Assembly (NCBI RefSeq): GCF_022568815.1
Contig: NZ_JAKZHX010000011.1
Span: 206,684-270,683, forward strand
DNA: 64,000 bases
DNA from: Undibacterium paludis
GTDB taxonomy: Bacteria > Pseudomonadota > Gammaproteobacteria > Burkholderiales > Burkholderiaceae_D
Reading direction: 5' to 3'
Positions 27,391 to 36,756 of the stretch are shown in pieces. The translations under genes and the position numbers were made by a program. The first letter of the stretch is position 1; every line of letters starts with the position of its first letter. A model generated the notes under the pieces. The model made no database searches, had not been told where the DNA came from, and saw only the letters and a program-made list of their open reading frames with translations.

Positions 27391-27606
27391 ATGAGCATAC
27401 AAGCAATCAATGTCCGTAATCAATTTCGCGGAAAAATCAAAGCCATCATCGAAGGTTCTGTTGTTTCAGAAGTCGATGTTGAAACGCCGGCAGGCATCGT
27501 TACATCGGTGATTACCACGCGCTCCATCAAGGACCTGAATCTGGTGATAGGTTCGGAAGTCGTTGCACTGGTGAAGGCGACAGAAGTCTCGATTGCCAAG
27601 CTGTGA
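27391..27606 (+). CDS. Molbindin (TOBE-domain molybdate-binding protein)
   Basis: 71 residues forming one Mop/TOBE unit: NVRNQFRGKIKAIIEGSVVSEVDVET, then SVITTRSIKDLNLVIGSEVVALVKATEVSI. Such proteins assemble into rings that bind oxyanions such as molybdate or tungstate. It lies 30 nt after ssuB and 51 nt before the EAL-like gene in the sulfonate locus. It may buffer molybdate against sulfate-type oxyanion cross-talk, or bind another oxyanion; both are inference. Confidence 0.9.
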   Translation: MSIQAINVRNQFRGKIKAIIEGSVVSEVDVETPAGIVTSVITTRSIKDLNLVIGSEVVALVKATEVSIAKL

Positions 27607-27657
27607 GAACAAGCTGTAAGCACCCGAATTTCAAATCAGGAACAAAGCGAGGCAGAC

Positions 27658-28539
27658 ATGCACTCTAACGCATTGCAAAATTACCTGAGTCGCTTGCAAA
27701 GTGCGCTGGCCACCACCAACCTGTGGCTCGATGAACAGGGGCGCGCCCGTGGGCGTTACTTCAATTCGACGCTGACCAGTGCCTTCCAGGCGATACGTTC
27801 GGGCGACGAAGGTCGCGTCGTTGCCTATGAAGCCTATGCACGCAGCTATGCCAGCGATGACCAGGGCCTGAATATCTGGAAGTTGCTGGAAAACGCCGCC
27901 AACGACGATGAGTCAGTGGAGCTGGATCGCCTGTGCCGGCTCTTGCATACCCTGAATTTTTACCGCCAGCCTGAGAGTGCAAATCTCGATTTGTACCTCA
28001 GCGTGCACAGCCGCTTGCTGGCCGCGGTGGAGGGCAATCATGGCATGGCATTCCGGCGTATCCTGGATGTGCTGAAGCTGCCTCACGCACATGTGGTATT
28101 GCAACTGCCCCTGATTACACCGAGCCAGCGCTGGGTACTGACACATGTGGCAGAAAATTACCGGCGCAACGGCTTCCGTATAGGCTTGCATGCGGCCAGC
28201 CTGGAGCAGGCTGGTGATTTGCTCGATCGCATAAGGCCCGATTCGATCAAGGTCGATATCAGCCTGGCCAACGATGCACAGGCACAGACACACGTACTGG
28301 AACAGGCGGACCGTGGCAACTGCAACATCATTTTCCGTCGTATAGAAAACCGGAAGCGCTTGCAGGCTTTACAAGACGCGAACCAGACGGCCAGCCCCTA
28401 TCTGGTGCAGGGATTTTTATTTGATTTACCCAAGTCTACCCTGCTGACGCAGGATGAAAGCCGCCTGGTATTCAATTACACCGATGACCAGGTGCCAGAG
28501 CCTGTGGCGCCTTTACAGCTGGGGTCGTATGCCATTTGA
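27658..28539 (+). CDS. Degenerate EAL-domain protein in the sulfur locus
   Basis: 293 residues. The EAL fold is recognisable from VVAYEAYARSYA (EAY, residues 58-60, in place of EAL), SIKVDISLA (K198, D200), a RRIEN glutamate, and VQGFLFDLP. Key catalytic parts are changed: the DDFG motif reads LHAA (177-180), and the Asn of the second motif is His (LSVHSRLL). The protein is probably not an active c-di-GMP phosphodiesterase but a binding or docking protein. GAGG precedes the ATG. It links sulfur uptake genes to signalling in an unknown way. Confidence 0.82.
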   Translation: MHSNALQNYLSRLQSALATTNLWLDEQGRARGRYFNSTLTSAFQAIRSGDEGRVVAYEAYARSYASDDQGLNIWKLLENAANDDESVELDRLCRLLHTLNFYRQPESANLDLYLSVHSRLLAAVEGNHGMAFRRILDVLKLPHAHVVLQLPLITPSQRWVLTHVAENYRRNGFRIGLHAASLEQAGDLLDRIRPDSIKVDISLANDAQAQTHVLEQADRGNCNIIFRRIENRKRLQALQDANQTASPYLVQGFLFDLPKSTLLTQDESRLVFNYTDDQVPEPVAPLQLGSYAI

Positions 28540-28540
28540 A

Positions 28541-28560
28541 GCCTGAAGACTGTTTCAGGC
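28541..28560 (+). other. Hairpin after the EAL-like gene
   Basis: GCCTGAA / TTCAGGC can pair directly after the stop codon. No T-run follows, so termination here would not be classical. It may mark the end of the ssu transcript. Confidence 0.4.
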
Positions 28561-28660
28561 ATCTCCATCGGGGCTTTCATGCCTCACCCGCAAGGCCATT
28601 CATCATTTGATGTCTGGTCTTGTTGTCCTTTATATGATTAAAGACAGACTAACGTCGCAC

Positions 28661-28710
28661 TATATACGGAAAACGCATTTAGGAATAAGAAAAAATTCGT
28701 TTTCCATATA
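28661..28710 (+). promoter_or_regulatory. Candidate CysB-type operator of cysT
   Basis: GGAAAACG (28668-28675) and CGTTTTCC (28698-28705) are perfect 8-bp arms 22 nt apart, flanked by TATA-rich sequence. AAAACG/CGTTTT is the same half-site seen before sbp. It lies about 60-100 nt before the cysT start, where an activator of the LysR family would bind. Confidence 0.55.
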
Positions 28711-28765
28711 ACCAAATACTGCCAAGATTACTCGTCAATAGTCGAATACGTAATAAAGGCATAGT

Positions 28766-29620
28766 ATGGTATGGTTTTTTGATAATAATGCGCGAGCTAA
28801 ACGGGTCATCCCAGGGTTCCACCTGTCATTGGGCTTTACCCTGTTCTATCTGGGGCTGATCGTCTTGATACCCTTGTCGGCGGTATTTCTGAAGACCTTC
28901 ACCATGACCTGGGAAGCGTTCTGGAATACCGTGACCTCGGACAGGGTGCTTGCTTCCTACAAACTCAGCTTTGGTGCTTCTTTGCTGGGCGCTTTGATCA
29001 ATGTGGTGTTTGGCGGTATCGTCGCCTGGGTGCTGGTGCGCTACAAATTTCCAGGCAAAAAGCTGATCGACGCGCTGGTGGATCTGCCGTTTGCCTTGCC
29101 AACGGCGGTTGCCGGTATCACGCTGGCGACGTTGTATGCGCCCAATGGCTGGATAGGCAAATTGCTGGAGCCACTCGGTATCAAGGTGGCCTATACCCCG
29201 CTTGGCGTGCTGGTTGCCCTGACCTTTATCGGCCTGCCTTTTGTCGTCCGCACCGTGCAACCGGTGCTGGAAGAAGCTGAAAAAGAACTCGAAGAGGCCG
29301 CTGCAAGCCTGGGTGCCAGTCACTGGCAGACATTCACCCGTGTCATCCTGCCCAATATCTTCCCTGCTCTGCTGACTGGTTTCGCCTTGGCTTTTGCCCG
29401 TGCCACTGGTGAATATGGTTCAGTCATTTTCATCGCCGGCAATATGCCCATGGTGTCTGAAATTACACCGCTGTTCATGATTACCAAGCTGGAACAATAT
29501 GACTATGCCGGTGCGACGGCCATTGCTGTCGTGATGTTATTGCTGTCCTTTAGCTTGCTGCTGGCGATCAATGCCCTGCAAGCCTGGACACGCAGCAAGC
29601 AAAATGCGGGGAGAGAATAA
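28766..29620 (+). CDS. cysT: Sulfate/thiosulfate ABC transporter permease CysT
   Basis: 284 residues with about six membrane segments. [20 protein letters not shown] is the typical CysT start, and the EAA loop reads [22 protein letters not shown]. Its stop shares one base with the cysW start (TAATG). It forms the sulfate channel together with CysW. An N-terminal stretch of about 15 residues before the family start leaves the exact initiation site open. Confidence 0.95.
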   Translation: MVWFFDNNARAKRVIPGFHLSLGFTLFYLGLIVLIPLSAVFLKTFTMTWEAFWNTVTSDRVLASYKLSFGASLLGALINVVFGGIVAWVLVRYKFPGKKLIDALVDLPFALPTAVAGITLATLYAPNGWIGKLLEPLGIKVAYTPLGVLVALTFIGLPFVVRTVQPVLEEAEKELEEAAASLGASHWQTFTRVILPNIFPALLTGFALAFARATGEYGSVIFIAGNMPMVSEITPLFMITKLEQYDYAGATAIAVVMLLLSFSLLLAINALQAWTRSKQNAGRE

Positions 29621-30513
29621 TGACCACGGCAACCCTGGATTTACCTGTCAATTCACGCAGGCATGAGCCGGCAATCACGCCGGCCGCAACAGTCGAACCT
29701 TTATGGGTGCGCATTGTCCTGGGCTTGATTGCATTGACTTTCCTGACGCTGTTTTTATTTGTGCCGCTGGCAGCTGTTTTTGCCGAGGCCTTGAAAAAAG
29801 GCTGGGAAGTTTATCTGTCTGCCATCACCGAACCAGATGCCTGGTCAGCCATCAAGCTGACCCTGATTGCTGCCGGCATAGCCGTGCCGCTGAACCTGGT
29901 ATTTGGTGTGGCTGCTGCGTGGACCATCGCCAAATTTGAATTCCGTGGCAAAAATGTCTTGCTGACACTGATCGATTTGCCGTTTTCAGTGTCGCCGGTA
30001 ATTTCTGGCCTGATCTATGTCTTGCTGTTTGGAGCACAGGGCTGGTTTGGTGAATGGCTGCGCGCACACGACATCAAGATTTTGTTTGCCGTACCAGGCA
30101 TTGTACTGGCAACGATTTTTGTCACCTTCCCATTCGTTGCACGTGAACTGATACCGCTGATGCAGGCACAGGGCAGTGAAGAAGAAGAGGCTGCCCTGGT
30201 ACTTGGCGCATCGGGCTGGAAAACCTTCTGGCACGTAACCCTGCCCAATATCAAATGGGGTTTGTTGTATGGCGTGATTTTGTGTAATGCGCGTGCCATG
30301 GGCGAGTTTGGTGCAGTGTCAGTTGTGTCCGGTCATATCCGTGGCGAGACCAACACCATGCCCTTGCAGGTCGAGATTTTGTACAACGAATACAACTTTA
30401 CCGCGGCCTTTGCGGTGGCCTCCCTGTTGACCTTGCTGGCTTTGCTGACACTGGCACTGAAGACCCTGGTTGAATGGCGCACGCGTGAAACCCGTCAGCC
30501 AGTAGAAGAATAA
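29620..30513 (+). CDS. cysW: Sulfate/thiosulfate ABC transporter permease CysW
   Basis: 297 residues with six membrane segments. The family segment [20 protein letters not shown], the [26 protein letters not shown] loop and [19 protein letters not shown] are characteristic of CysW. It is coupled to cysT and lies 27 nt before cysA. Confidence 0.95.
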   Translation: MTTATLDLPVNSRRHEPAITPAATVEPLWVRIVLGLIALTFLTLFLFVPLAAVFAEALKKGWEVYLSAITEPDAWSAIKLTLIAAGIAVPLNLVFGVAAAWTIAKFEFRGKNVLLTLIDLPFSVSPVISGLIYVLLFGAQGWFGEWLRAHDIKILFAVPGIVLATIFVTFPFVARELIPLMQAQGSEEEEAALVLGASGWKTFWHVTLPNIKWGLLYGVILCNARAMGEFGAVSVVSGHIRGETNTMPLQVEILYNEYNFTAAFAVASLLTLLALLTLALKTLVEWRTRETRQPVEE

Positions 30514-30540
30514 AAGTCAGAAGAAATAAAGGAATACATC

Positions 30541-31605
30541 ATGAGTATCGCCGTCAATCAATTACAAAAGAAGTTTGGTAGTTTCACTGCACTCGACAAT
30601 GTCTCGCTCGATTTTCCGAATGGCGAACTGACTGCCCTGCTGGGACCATCCGGCTGTGGCAAGACAACCTTGCTGCGCATTATTGCCGGCCTGGAATATG
30701 CTGACAGCGGTCAGGTATTGCTGGACGGGCAGGACGCCTCGGCCCAGCATGTGCGTGAACGCCAGGTCGGCTTCGTGTTCCAGCACTATGCCTTGTTCAA
30801 GCATATGACCATATTTGAAAACATCGCTTTTGGCTTGCGCGTCAAACCGCGTCATCTGCGGCCGTCAGAGAATGAGATCAAAGAGAAAGTCACCAAATTG
30901 CTGGAACTGGTGCAACTCGACTGGCTGGCTGATCGTTATCCGCCACAGCTGTCGGGTGGCCAGCGCCAGCGTATCGCCCTGGCGCGTGCCCTGGCAGTGG
31001 AGCCGCGTGTGCTTTTGCTTGATGAACCATTTGGCGCGCTCGATGCCAAGGTCCGCAAGGAGCTGCGCCGCTGGTTGCGTCGTCTGCACGATGAACTGCA
31101 TGTGACCAGTATTTTTGTTACCCACGACCAGGAAGAAGCGCTTGAAGTCGCAGACAAGATCGTTTTGATGAACCATGGCAAGGTTGAACAGGTCGGGGCA
31201 CCGGCCGAGGTTTACCATCATCCGAAAACCCCCTTTGTGTATGGCTTTCTCGGCAACGTCAATCTGTTCCGTGGCCGTGTCCATGAAGGTGTGCTCGATG
31301 CAGATGGTGTGCGTTTTGATGCCCCCGGTCATGCAGAAACCCGCGACGCTGTTGGTACCGGTTATGTCAGGCCGCATGAACTGGAAATTGATCGTTATTC
31401 ACCAGGCGCCAGCGGCTTGAATGTGCAACTGCGTCGTGTCCACAGCATAGGCCCGCTGGCGCAACTGGAGCTGGAACGTGATGACAATGGTGAACTGGTG
31501 GAAGCCATGATCTCTACCGAACGCTATGAATACTTAAAACTCAAAATTGGTGAAACCCTGGTAGTACGCCCCAAGCGTCTGCATGTGTTTGTCGACAATC
31601 AATAA
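30541..31605 (+). CDS. cysA: Sulfate/thiosulfate ABC transporter ATP-binding protein CysA
   Basis: 354 residues. Walker [10 protein letters not shown] is at 35-43, the signature [14 protein letters not shown] near 138, Walker [13 protein letters not shown], and the switch THDQEEALE. The C-terminal third (about 240-354) is the TOBE-like regulatory domain of CysA. It drives sulfate import through CysT/CysW. Confidence 0.96.
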   Translation: MSIAVNQLQKKFGSFTALDNVSLDFPNGELTALLGPSGCGKTTLLRIIAGLEYADSGQVLLDGQDASAQHVRERQVGFVFQHYALFKHMTIFENIAFGLRVKPRHLRPSENEIKEKVTKLLELVQLDWLADRYPPQLSGGQRQRIALARALAVEPRVLLLDEPFGALDAKVRKELRRWLRRLHDELHVTSIFVTHDQEEALEVADKIVLMNHGKVEQVGAPAEVYHHPKTPFVYGFLGNVNLFRGRVHEGVLDADGVRFDAPGHAETRDAVGTGYVRPHELEIDRYSPGASGLNVQLRRVHSIGPLAQLELERDDNGELVEAMISTERYEYLKLKIGETLVVRPKRLHVFVDNQ

Positions 31606-31623
31606 ACAAGAATAAGGTGCCCT

Positions 31624-32556
31624 ATGAATTTCCAACAATTACGCTCTATCCGTGAAGCTTCGCGCCGTGGTTACAACCTCACCGAAGTAGCCAATGTCTT
31701 GTTTACTTCCCAGCCTGGCGTCAGTCGCCAGATCCGTGAACTGGAAGAAGAACTCGGTGTCGATATTTTCGAGCGCAACGGCAAACGCCTGACCGGCCTG
31801 ACTGAGCCAGGCAAGGATATCCTGCCCATCATAGAACGCCTGCTGCTGGAAGCAGAAAACCTGCGTCAGGCTGGTGAAGACTATTCTGACCAGTCCAAAG
31901 GCACACTGACGATAGCCACCACCCATACCCAGGCGCGTTATGTCCTGCCCAAGGTGGTACAAGGTTTCCGTCAGGCTTTTCCTGAAGTGCGTATTGCCCT
32001 GCAACAGAGTTCGCCTGAGCATATAGCGGAGTGGGTCCTGTCCGGCAAGGCAGATATCGGCATCGCGACCGAAGGCTTGTCGCAATTCAAGGACCTGGCG
32101 TCGTTCGCCTGCTATGAATGGAATCACGTTGTTGTCGTGCCGGAAGGGCATCCTTTGCTCAACAAGCCGGAGCTGACACTGGAAGACTTGTCGAATTACC
32201 CGCTGATTACTTATGACGTTGGTTTTACTGGTCGGGGCCATATTGATGACGCCTTCCGCCTGGCGGGTTTGCGTACCGATATTGTACTGACGGCCATGGA
32301 CTCTGATGTGATCCAGCAATATGTTGCATTGGGGCTGGGTGTCGGTCTGGTAGCTTCAATGGCGATAGAAGTACAACGTGCACATGGCTTGCGGACAATT
32401 TCCGCCGGCCACCTGTTTGCTCCCAACGTCACCCGTCTGGCAGTACGTCGCGGTGCTTACCTGCGTGCCTATACTTACGAGTTCATACAACAGTTTGCCC
32501 CTAACCTGGACAGGGAAGAAGTCAGGCAGGCGATCAGTGAAGGTGAAAATAGCTGA
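31624..32556 (+). CDS. cysB: CysB-family LysR-type regulator of sulfur assimilation
   Basis: 310 residues. The N-terminal winged helix has the CysB signature (MNFQQLRSIREASRRGYNLTEVA, then SQPGVSRQIRELEEELGV). The C-terminal effector domain binds acetylserine or sulfate-type ligands in homologues (TTHTQARYVLPKVV). It lies 18 nt after cysA and is probably co-transcribed with it. It is the likely activator acting at the AAAACG dyads before sbp and cysT. In Burkholderia a related paralogue, SsuR, controls ssu genes; I see only this one regulator here. Confidence 0.93.
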   Translation: MNFQQLRSIREASRRGYNLTEVANVLFTSQPGVSRQIRELEEELGVDIFERNGKRLTGLTEPGKDILPIIERLLLEAENLRQAGEDYSDQSKGTLTIATTHTQARYVLPKVVQGFRQAFPEVRIALQQSSPEHIAEWVLSGKADIGIATEGLSQFKDLASFACYEWNHVVVVPEGHPLLNKPELTLEDLSNYPLITYDVGFTGRGHIDDAFRLAGLRTDIVLTAMDSDVIQQYVALGLGVGLVASMAIEVQRAHGLRTISAGHLFAPNVTRLAVRRGAYLRAYTYEFIQQFAPNLDREEVRQAISEGENS

Positions 32557-32577
32557 AAAGAAACATGTTGCGCAAAT

Positions 32578-32601
32578 GCCTGATTTTTAAGCAAATCAGG
32601 C
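32578..32601 (+). other. Hairpin after cysB
   Basis: Perfect 9-bp stem GCCTGATTT / AAATCAGGC with a 6-nt loop, 21 nt after the cysB stop. No T-run follows, so it is a weak terminator candidate or an mRNA 3' stabiliser. Confidence 0.45.
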
Positions 32602-32682
32602 GGTGTCGTGAAGACGTCATATCTCTCTGGTAAAATTAGGCAAACTATTCTAATTTAGGCAAATTTTTATCAGAGGTTGATC

Positions 32683-33546
32683 ATGCTTTACCCTGAGTTA
32701 TTCAAGTCCCTGGAGCAAGTGCGCTGGAATATGGAGTCAGATATCCCCTGGGATAAGTATGACGCCAGCAAACTGACACCAGAACAGGCGCAAACCATCA
32801 AGATGAATGCCATCACCGAATGGTCTGCTCTGCCTGCGACAGAAATGTTCTTGCGTGACAACCGTGGCGACAGTGATTTTTCTGCTTTCATGTCCATCTG
32901 GTTTTTTGAAGAGCAAAAGCACTCGCTGGTCCTGATGGAATACCTGCGCCGTTTTCATCCTGAACTGGTGCCGACCGAAAAAGAATTGGACAATGTACGT
33001 TTCGAGTTCGACCCTGCACCACCACTGGAAACCCTGATGCTGCATTTTTGCGGCGAGATACGCCTGAATCACTGGTATCGTTGTGCTTCTGACTGGCATA
33101 CCGAGCCTGTTATCAAACATATTTACAAGATCATCAGCCAGGATGAAGCGCGTCATGGTGGCGCCTATCTGCGTTACATGAAAAAATCGCTGGCTGAAGT
33201 TGGTGATGTGGCGCGCGCTGCATTTTCAAAAATTGGCGTATTGATGGCGTCAGCCCGTCGCACCGAAAAGCCCCTGCATCCGACCAATCTGCATGTGAAC
33301 CAGGCGCTGTTCCCGAACGACACCATACAGTCACGTCTGCCTGATCCGGACTGGCTGGAACGCTGGCTCGACGGCCAGATCAAGTTTGATGGCGTATGGG
33401 AAAAGAAAGTCGTTGACCGCATCCTGCACAATATGTCCCTGTTGTTTGAACGTACTTTCGAGACGGTGCAAGACTTGAATCGCTACCGCAAGGAAGTGGC
33501 GCAAAGACTGGTCATCCTGCCCGGCAGTTTGCCAAGTGCAGCATGA
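32683..33546 (+). CDS. Ferritin-like di-iron protein
   Basis: 287 residues from the ATG at 32683 with AGAGG upstream; a TTG at 32677 is the alternative. Di-iron ligands are visible: E77xxH80 in EEQKH, E125 in CGEIRLNHWY, and E155xxH158 in DEARH, with E54 or E46 on the first helix. The layout is that of ferritin-like oxidases and acyl-ACP-desaturase relatives. The C-terminal 100 residues are not recognised. It lies 126 nt after cysB and has its own terminator, so it is probably an independent unit. Substrate unknown. Confidence 0.82.
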   Translation: MLYPELFKSLEQVRWNMESDIPWDKYDASKLTPEQAQTIKMNAITEWSALPATEMFLRDNRGDSDFSAFMSIWFFEEQKHSLVLMEYLRRFHPELVPTEKELDNVRFEFDPAPPLETLMLHFCGEIRLNHWYRCASDWHTEPVIKHIYKIISQDEARHGGAYLRYMKKSLAEVGDVARAAFSKIGVLMASARRTEKPLHPTNLHVNQALFPNDTIQSRLPDPDWLERWLDGQIKFDGVWEKKVVDRILHNMSLLFERTFETVQDLNRYRKEVAQRLVILPGSLPSAA

Positions 33547-33569
33547 ACATGGTCTGAAACTGTACAATC

Positions 33570-33597
33570 GCCGCTATTAATTAGCGGCTTTTTTATT
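33570..33597 (+). terminator. Rho-independent terminator after the ferritin-like gene
   Basis: Stem GCCGCTA / TAGCGGC around TTAAT, followed directly by six T residues. Confidence 0.88.
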
Positions 33598-33629
33598 TAT
33601 ACAATCAAAACCACTCACAAAGTTTCCCC

Positions 33630-34109
33630 ATGCCAGAATTCGAAAAAAAACTCACAACCCGCGAACAATTGGCGGAACGTGCACGTGCTTTACCAAAACC
33701 CGTTGTCATGACCAATGGTGTATTCGACATCCTGCATCGTGGCCACGTCAGTTACCTGGCTGATGCGCGGGCGCTTGGCGCTTCGCTGGTTGTGGCGGTG
33801 AATACGGATGCATCAGTCAAACGCCTGGGTAAGGGGGATGACAGGCCCATCAATATCTGTGCTGACCGCATGGCGGTGCTGGCTGCGCTGGAATCCGTCA
33901 GCCTGGTGGTTGAATTCGATGAAGATACCGCCTTGCAGGCCGTGCTGGTCGCTCACCCTGACCTGTATGTCAAAGGCGGGGACTATGATATGACAACAAT
34001 ACCTGAGGGCCAGGCCGTGCTGGCCTATGGTGGTAGTGTGGCGGCGATAGATTTTGAACATGACCGTTCCACCAGCAAGCTGCTGGCCAAGGTCAGGTCA
34101 GCCGGGTAA
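33630..34109 (+). CDS. rfaE2: D-glycero-beta-D-manno-heptose 1-phosphate adenylyltransferase
   Basis: 159 residues, the length of the stand-alone HldE C-terminal domain. The nucleotidyltransferase motif HRGH is at 36-39 (FDILHRGHVSYL), followed by VVAVNTDASVKRLGKG and the DLYVKGGDYD segment. It makes ADP-heptose for the lipopolysaccharide inner core. In betaproteobacteria the kinase half (rfaE1) is a separate gene, not in this window. Its 3' end overlaps the convergent GGDEF-EAL gene by 12 nt. Confidence 0.94.
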   Translation: MPEFEKKLTTREQLAERARALPKPVVMTNGVFDILHRGHVSYLADARALGASLVVAVNTDASVKRLGKGDDRPINICADRMAVLAALESVSLVVEFDEDTALQAVLVAHPDLYVKGGDYDMTTIPEGQAVLAYGGSVAAIDFEHDRSTSKLLAKVRSAG

Positions 34110-36593
34110 GCTTGCCTGCTGTTGCAGCAGCAATTCAAAATCCTGGGGTGGCAACGGTTTGGAGAATAGATAGCCCTGTGCAAAGTCGCAGCCAGCCTGT
34201 TGCAACAACTCATTTTGCCTTACGGTTTCCACACCTTCTGCCACGACTTTCAGATCGAGTTTATGCGCCATCATGATAATGGCTTCGGACAAGGCGATGT
34301 CACTGGCATCGGATGCCAGGTTGCGGATGAACGACTGGTCTATCTTCAGGTAATCAATGTCGAATTTTTTCAAATAGGATAAAGAAGAATAACCTGTGCC
34401 AAAATCATCAAGCGCCACCTGTATGCCGGCATCGCGGAATTGCAGTAGCTTGCTGCTTATTTTCTGGCTGGCGTCAAGCAGCAGACCCTCGGTAATTTCC
34501 ACCGTGATGGCCTGGCCCGGCAGGTTTCGCAGGGACAGTTCACGTATCCAGTTCAGGTAACGTTCCTGGTCGCCCTGGAATTCCATCGGTGACTGGTTGA
34601 CTGTGATCTGGAAATCCGCATGATATGCGTCGCGCCACTTTTTCACCCAATATAAGGCCTGGCGAAATACCAGATCTCCAATGGCGACAATCAAGCCACT
34701 GGTTTCTGCAATTGGGATGAATTCCATGGGGCTGATGAAGCCCAGCTGTGCATGTGGCCAGCGTACCAGTGCTTCGGCCTTTTGAATCTTGCCTGTCCGC
34801 ATGTCGACAATAGGCTGGAAATAGACTTGCAACTGATTTTCACTGAGGGCGGAACGCAGGTCATTGGTCATGCGCATGCGCGCCAGGGCCGCTGTCTGCA
34901 AGTCCGGGGTAAAGTAGCTGAAACGGTTCCTGCCTTGGCCCTTGGCTGCATACATGGCCTGGTCGGCGTGTTTGATCAGGTCGTCGAGATTATCTGCATC
35001 GCGAGGGTAAAGCGTAATGCCGACACTGGCTGACAGATAGATTTCTTCATCAGCGATCAGAAAGGGCGTGGACATACTGCGTATGATGTTTTGCGCGATG
35101 GTCTCAGTGCGGTTTTCATCATGCATTTCTGGTAATGAGACGGTGAATTCATCACCGCCCAGACGCGCCACGGTATCACTCTCCCTGACACAGGCGCGCA
35201 GTCTTTGTGCGGCTTCTATCAGCAGGGCGTCACCGGTGGCATGACCCAGCGTGTCGTTGACTTCCTTGAAAAAGTCGAGGTCGATGAACAGCACAGCCAA
35301 TGACAGTTGATGGCGCTTGCTGAGTTTGATATCGTGATCGAGCCTGTCGTAGAACATACGACGGTTGGGCAAGCCTGTCAGGGTGTCAATATTGGCCTGC
35401 TGCCAGATCAGGGCTTCGGCCCGTTTTTTTTCCGTCACGTCGAGTACAGTACCCAACATGCGCAGTGGCTTTCCATCCTTGTCCCATTCAACGATAGCAC
35501 CAACTGATAATATCCAACCCCATTCCCCATTGGCTTTTTTCTGACGGAATTCAACACGATACTCATCATTCAAGCCTTGCCGGTGTTCCCTGAAGGCGCG
35601 GGCTGCAATCGGGTAATCTTCCGGGTGCAGGCGCGCCACCCAGTTTGCCCGGTTTTCCTGGAAGTGTTCGTGTGCATAACCGAGCATTTTTGCATATTCG
35701 GGACTGACAATGGCATCCCCGGTTTGCAGATTCATGTCGTACAGGCCCTGATGTGTCGCCGACAAGGCCATGCGCAGGCGTTCTTCGCTTTCGCGCAGGG
35801 CGACTTCAGCCTGTTTTCTTTCCGAGATATCGGTATGGGTGCCTACCACGCGCAGTGGCCGGCCCTGTTCATCACGTTGTATGACAGTACCACGTGTCAG
35901 TATCCATTTCCAGTGCCCGTCCTTGCATTGCACCCGATGTTCATTGATATAGATGGGCGTCAGTCCGTCGAAATGTGCCTGTCTGTCCATGTGCATCTGC
36001 TGCAGGTCTTCGGGATGTGTGCGTTTATCCAGCTCTTCGGCCAAATCAGCGATATCGTCCTTGCCATAGCCGTAAATTTCCCTCAGACGGTCCGACAGGA
36101 TTTCTACTCCGGTCTGTGGATTCCAGTCCCAGACACCGTCACCGGAGCTTTCCAGCGCCAGTTGCCATCGCTCTTCGTTCAGGTGAAGTTGCTGCGCGTC
36201 GCGCTTGTGCTGGCTGATGTCAGTAACCATGGCATAGCAGCCAAGGACAGTCCTGTCTTCTGCAAATACCGGCTGAATCTGTGCAGCGATATCGCGGGCA
36301 CCGCCAAATTGATACGGGATCGTTGCTTCGTAGGCGATTGTCTCGCCACTCAAGGCGGTGTCTACGATGGGACGCACCTGTTGAAACGCGGTTTCACCTA
36401 TGACCTCCCACATATGCTTGCCAATGATCTCTCGTCTGCTGATGCCAAACCAGTCCAGGTAGGTTTGATTGATGAATTGATAGCGATAGTCACAATCTAC
36501 ATAGGAAACGCAGACGGGCAGGGCATCAATCAGATGCCGCAACTGTCCGGCATCATCCCCAAAAGTGATTTTTGTCGTTTTATTTGTAAGCAC
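34098..36593 (-). CDS. Triple-PAS GGDEF-EAL c-di-GMP enzyme
   Basis: 831 residues. Three PAS/PAC sensor domains occupy about 15-130, 140-260 and 265-390. A GGDEF domain follows (about 400-560) with intact RLGGDEF, and an EAL domain (about 575-825) with EALVRW, EITEG, DDFGTGYSS, KIDQSF, AEGVET and QGYLF. Both catalytic sites look complete, so it may make or break c-di-GMP depending on the PAS signal. There is no membrane segment, so it is probably cytoplasmic. Confidence 0.95.
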   Translation of the reverse strand: MLTNKTTKITFGDDAGQLRHLIDALPVCVSYVDCDYRYQFINQTYLDWFGISRREIIGKHMWEVIGETAFQQVRPIVDTALSGETIAYEATIPYQFGGARDIAAQIQPVFAEDRTVLGCYAMVTDISQHKRDAQQLHLNEERWQLALESSGDGVWDWNPQTGVEILSDRLREIYGYGKDDIADLAEELDKRTHPEDLQQMHMDRQAHFDGLTPIYINEHRVQCKDGHWKWILTRGTVIQRDEQGRPLRVVGTHTDISERKQAEVALRESEERLRMALSATHQGLYDMNLQTGDAIVSPEYAKMLGYAHEHFQENRANWVARLHPEDYPIAARAFREHRQGLNDEYRVEFRQKKANGEWGWILSVGAIVEWDKDGKPLRMLGTVLDVTEKKRAEALIWQQANIDTLTGLPNRRMFYDRLDHDIKLSKRHQLSLAVLFIDLDFFKEVNDTLGHATGDALLIEAAQRLRACVRESDTVARLGGDEFTVSLPEMHDENRTETIAQNIIRSMSTPFLIADEEIYLSASVGITLYPRDADNLDDLIKHADQAMYAAKGQGRNRFSYFTPDLQTAALARMRMTNDLRSALSENQLQVYFQPIVDMRTGKIQKAEALVRWPHAQLGFISPMEFIPIAETSGLIVAIGDLVFRQALYWVKKWRDAYHADFQITVNQSPMEFQGDQERYLNWIRELSLRNLPGQAITVEITEGLLLDASQKISSKLLQFRDAGIQVALDDFGTGYSSLSYLKKFDIDYLKIDQSFIRNLASDASDIALSEAIIMMAHKLDLKVVAEGVETVRQNELLQQAGCDFAQGYLFSKPLPPQDFELLLQQQASLPG

Positions 36594-36756
36594 GTACCGA
36601 CCCTGAGCTTGGCAAATTGGTCCGGAATGGGCATAGACAGGCTGTTTTGCCTGTTCGTATTTGTCCCCTGTTTTTCCATGCTAAAGGATTTTCAGTCAAG
36701 TTGCGCAAATTTCCACATGCCTGTGGCAATTTATTTCTGCCACCGGATTAAGAAAA

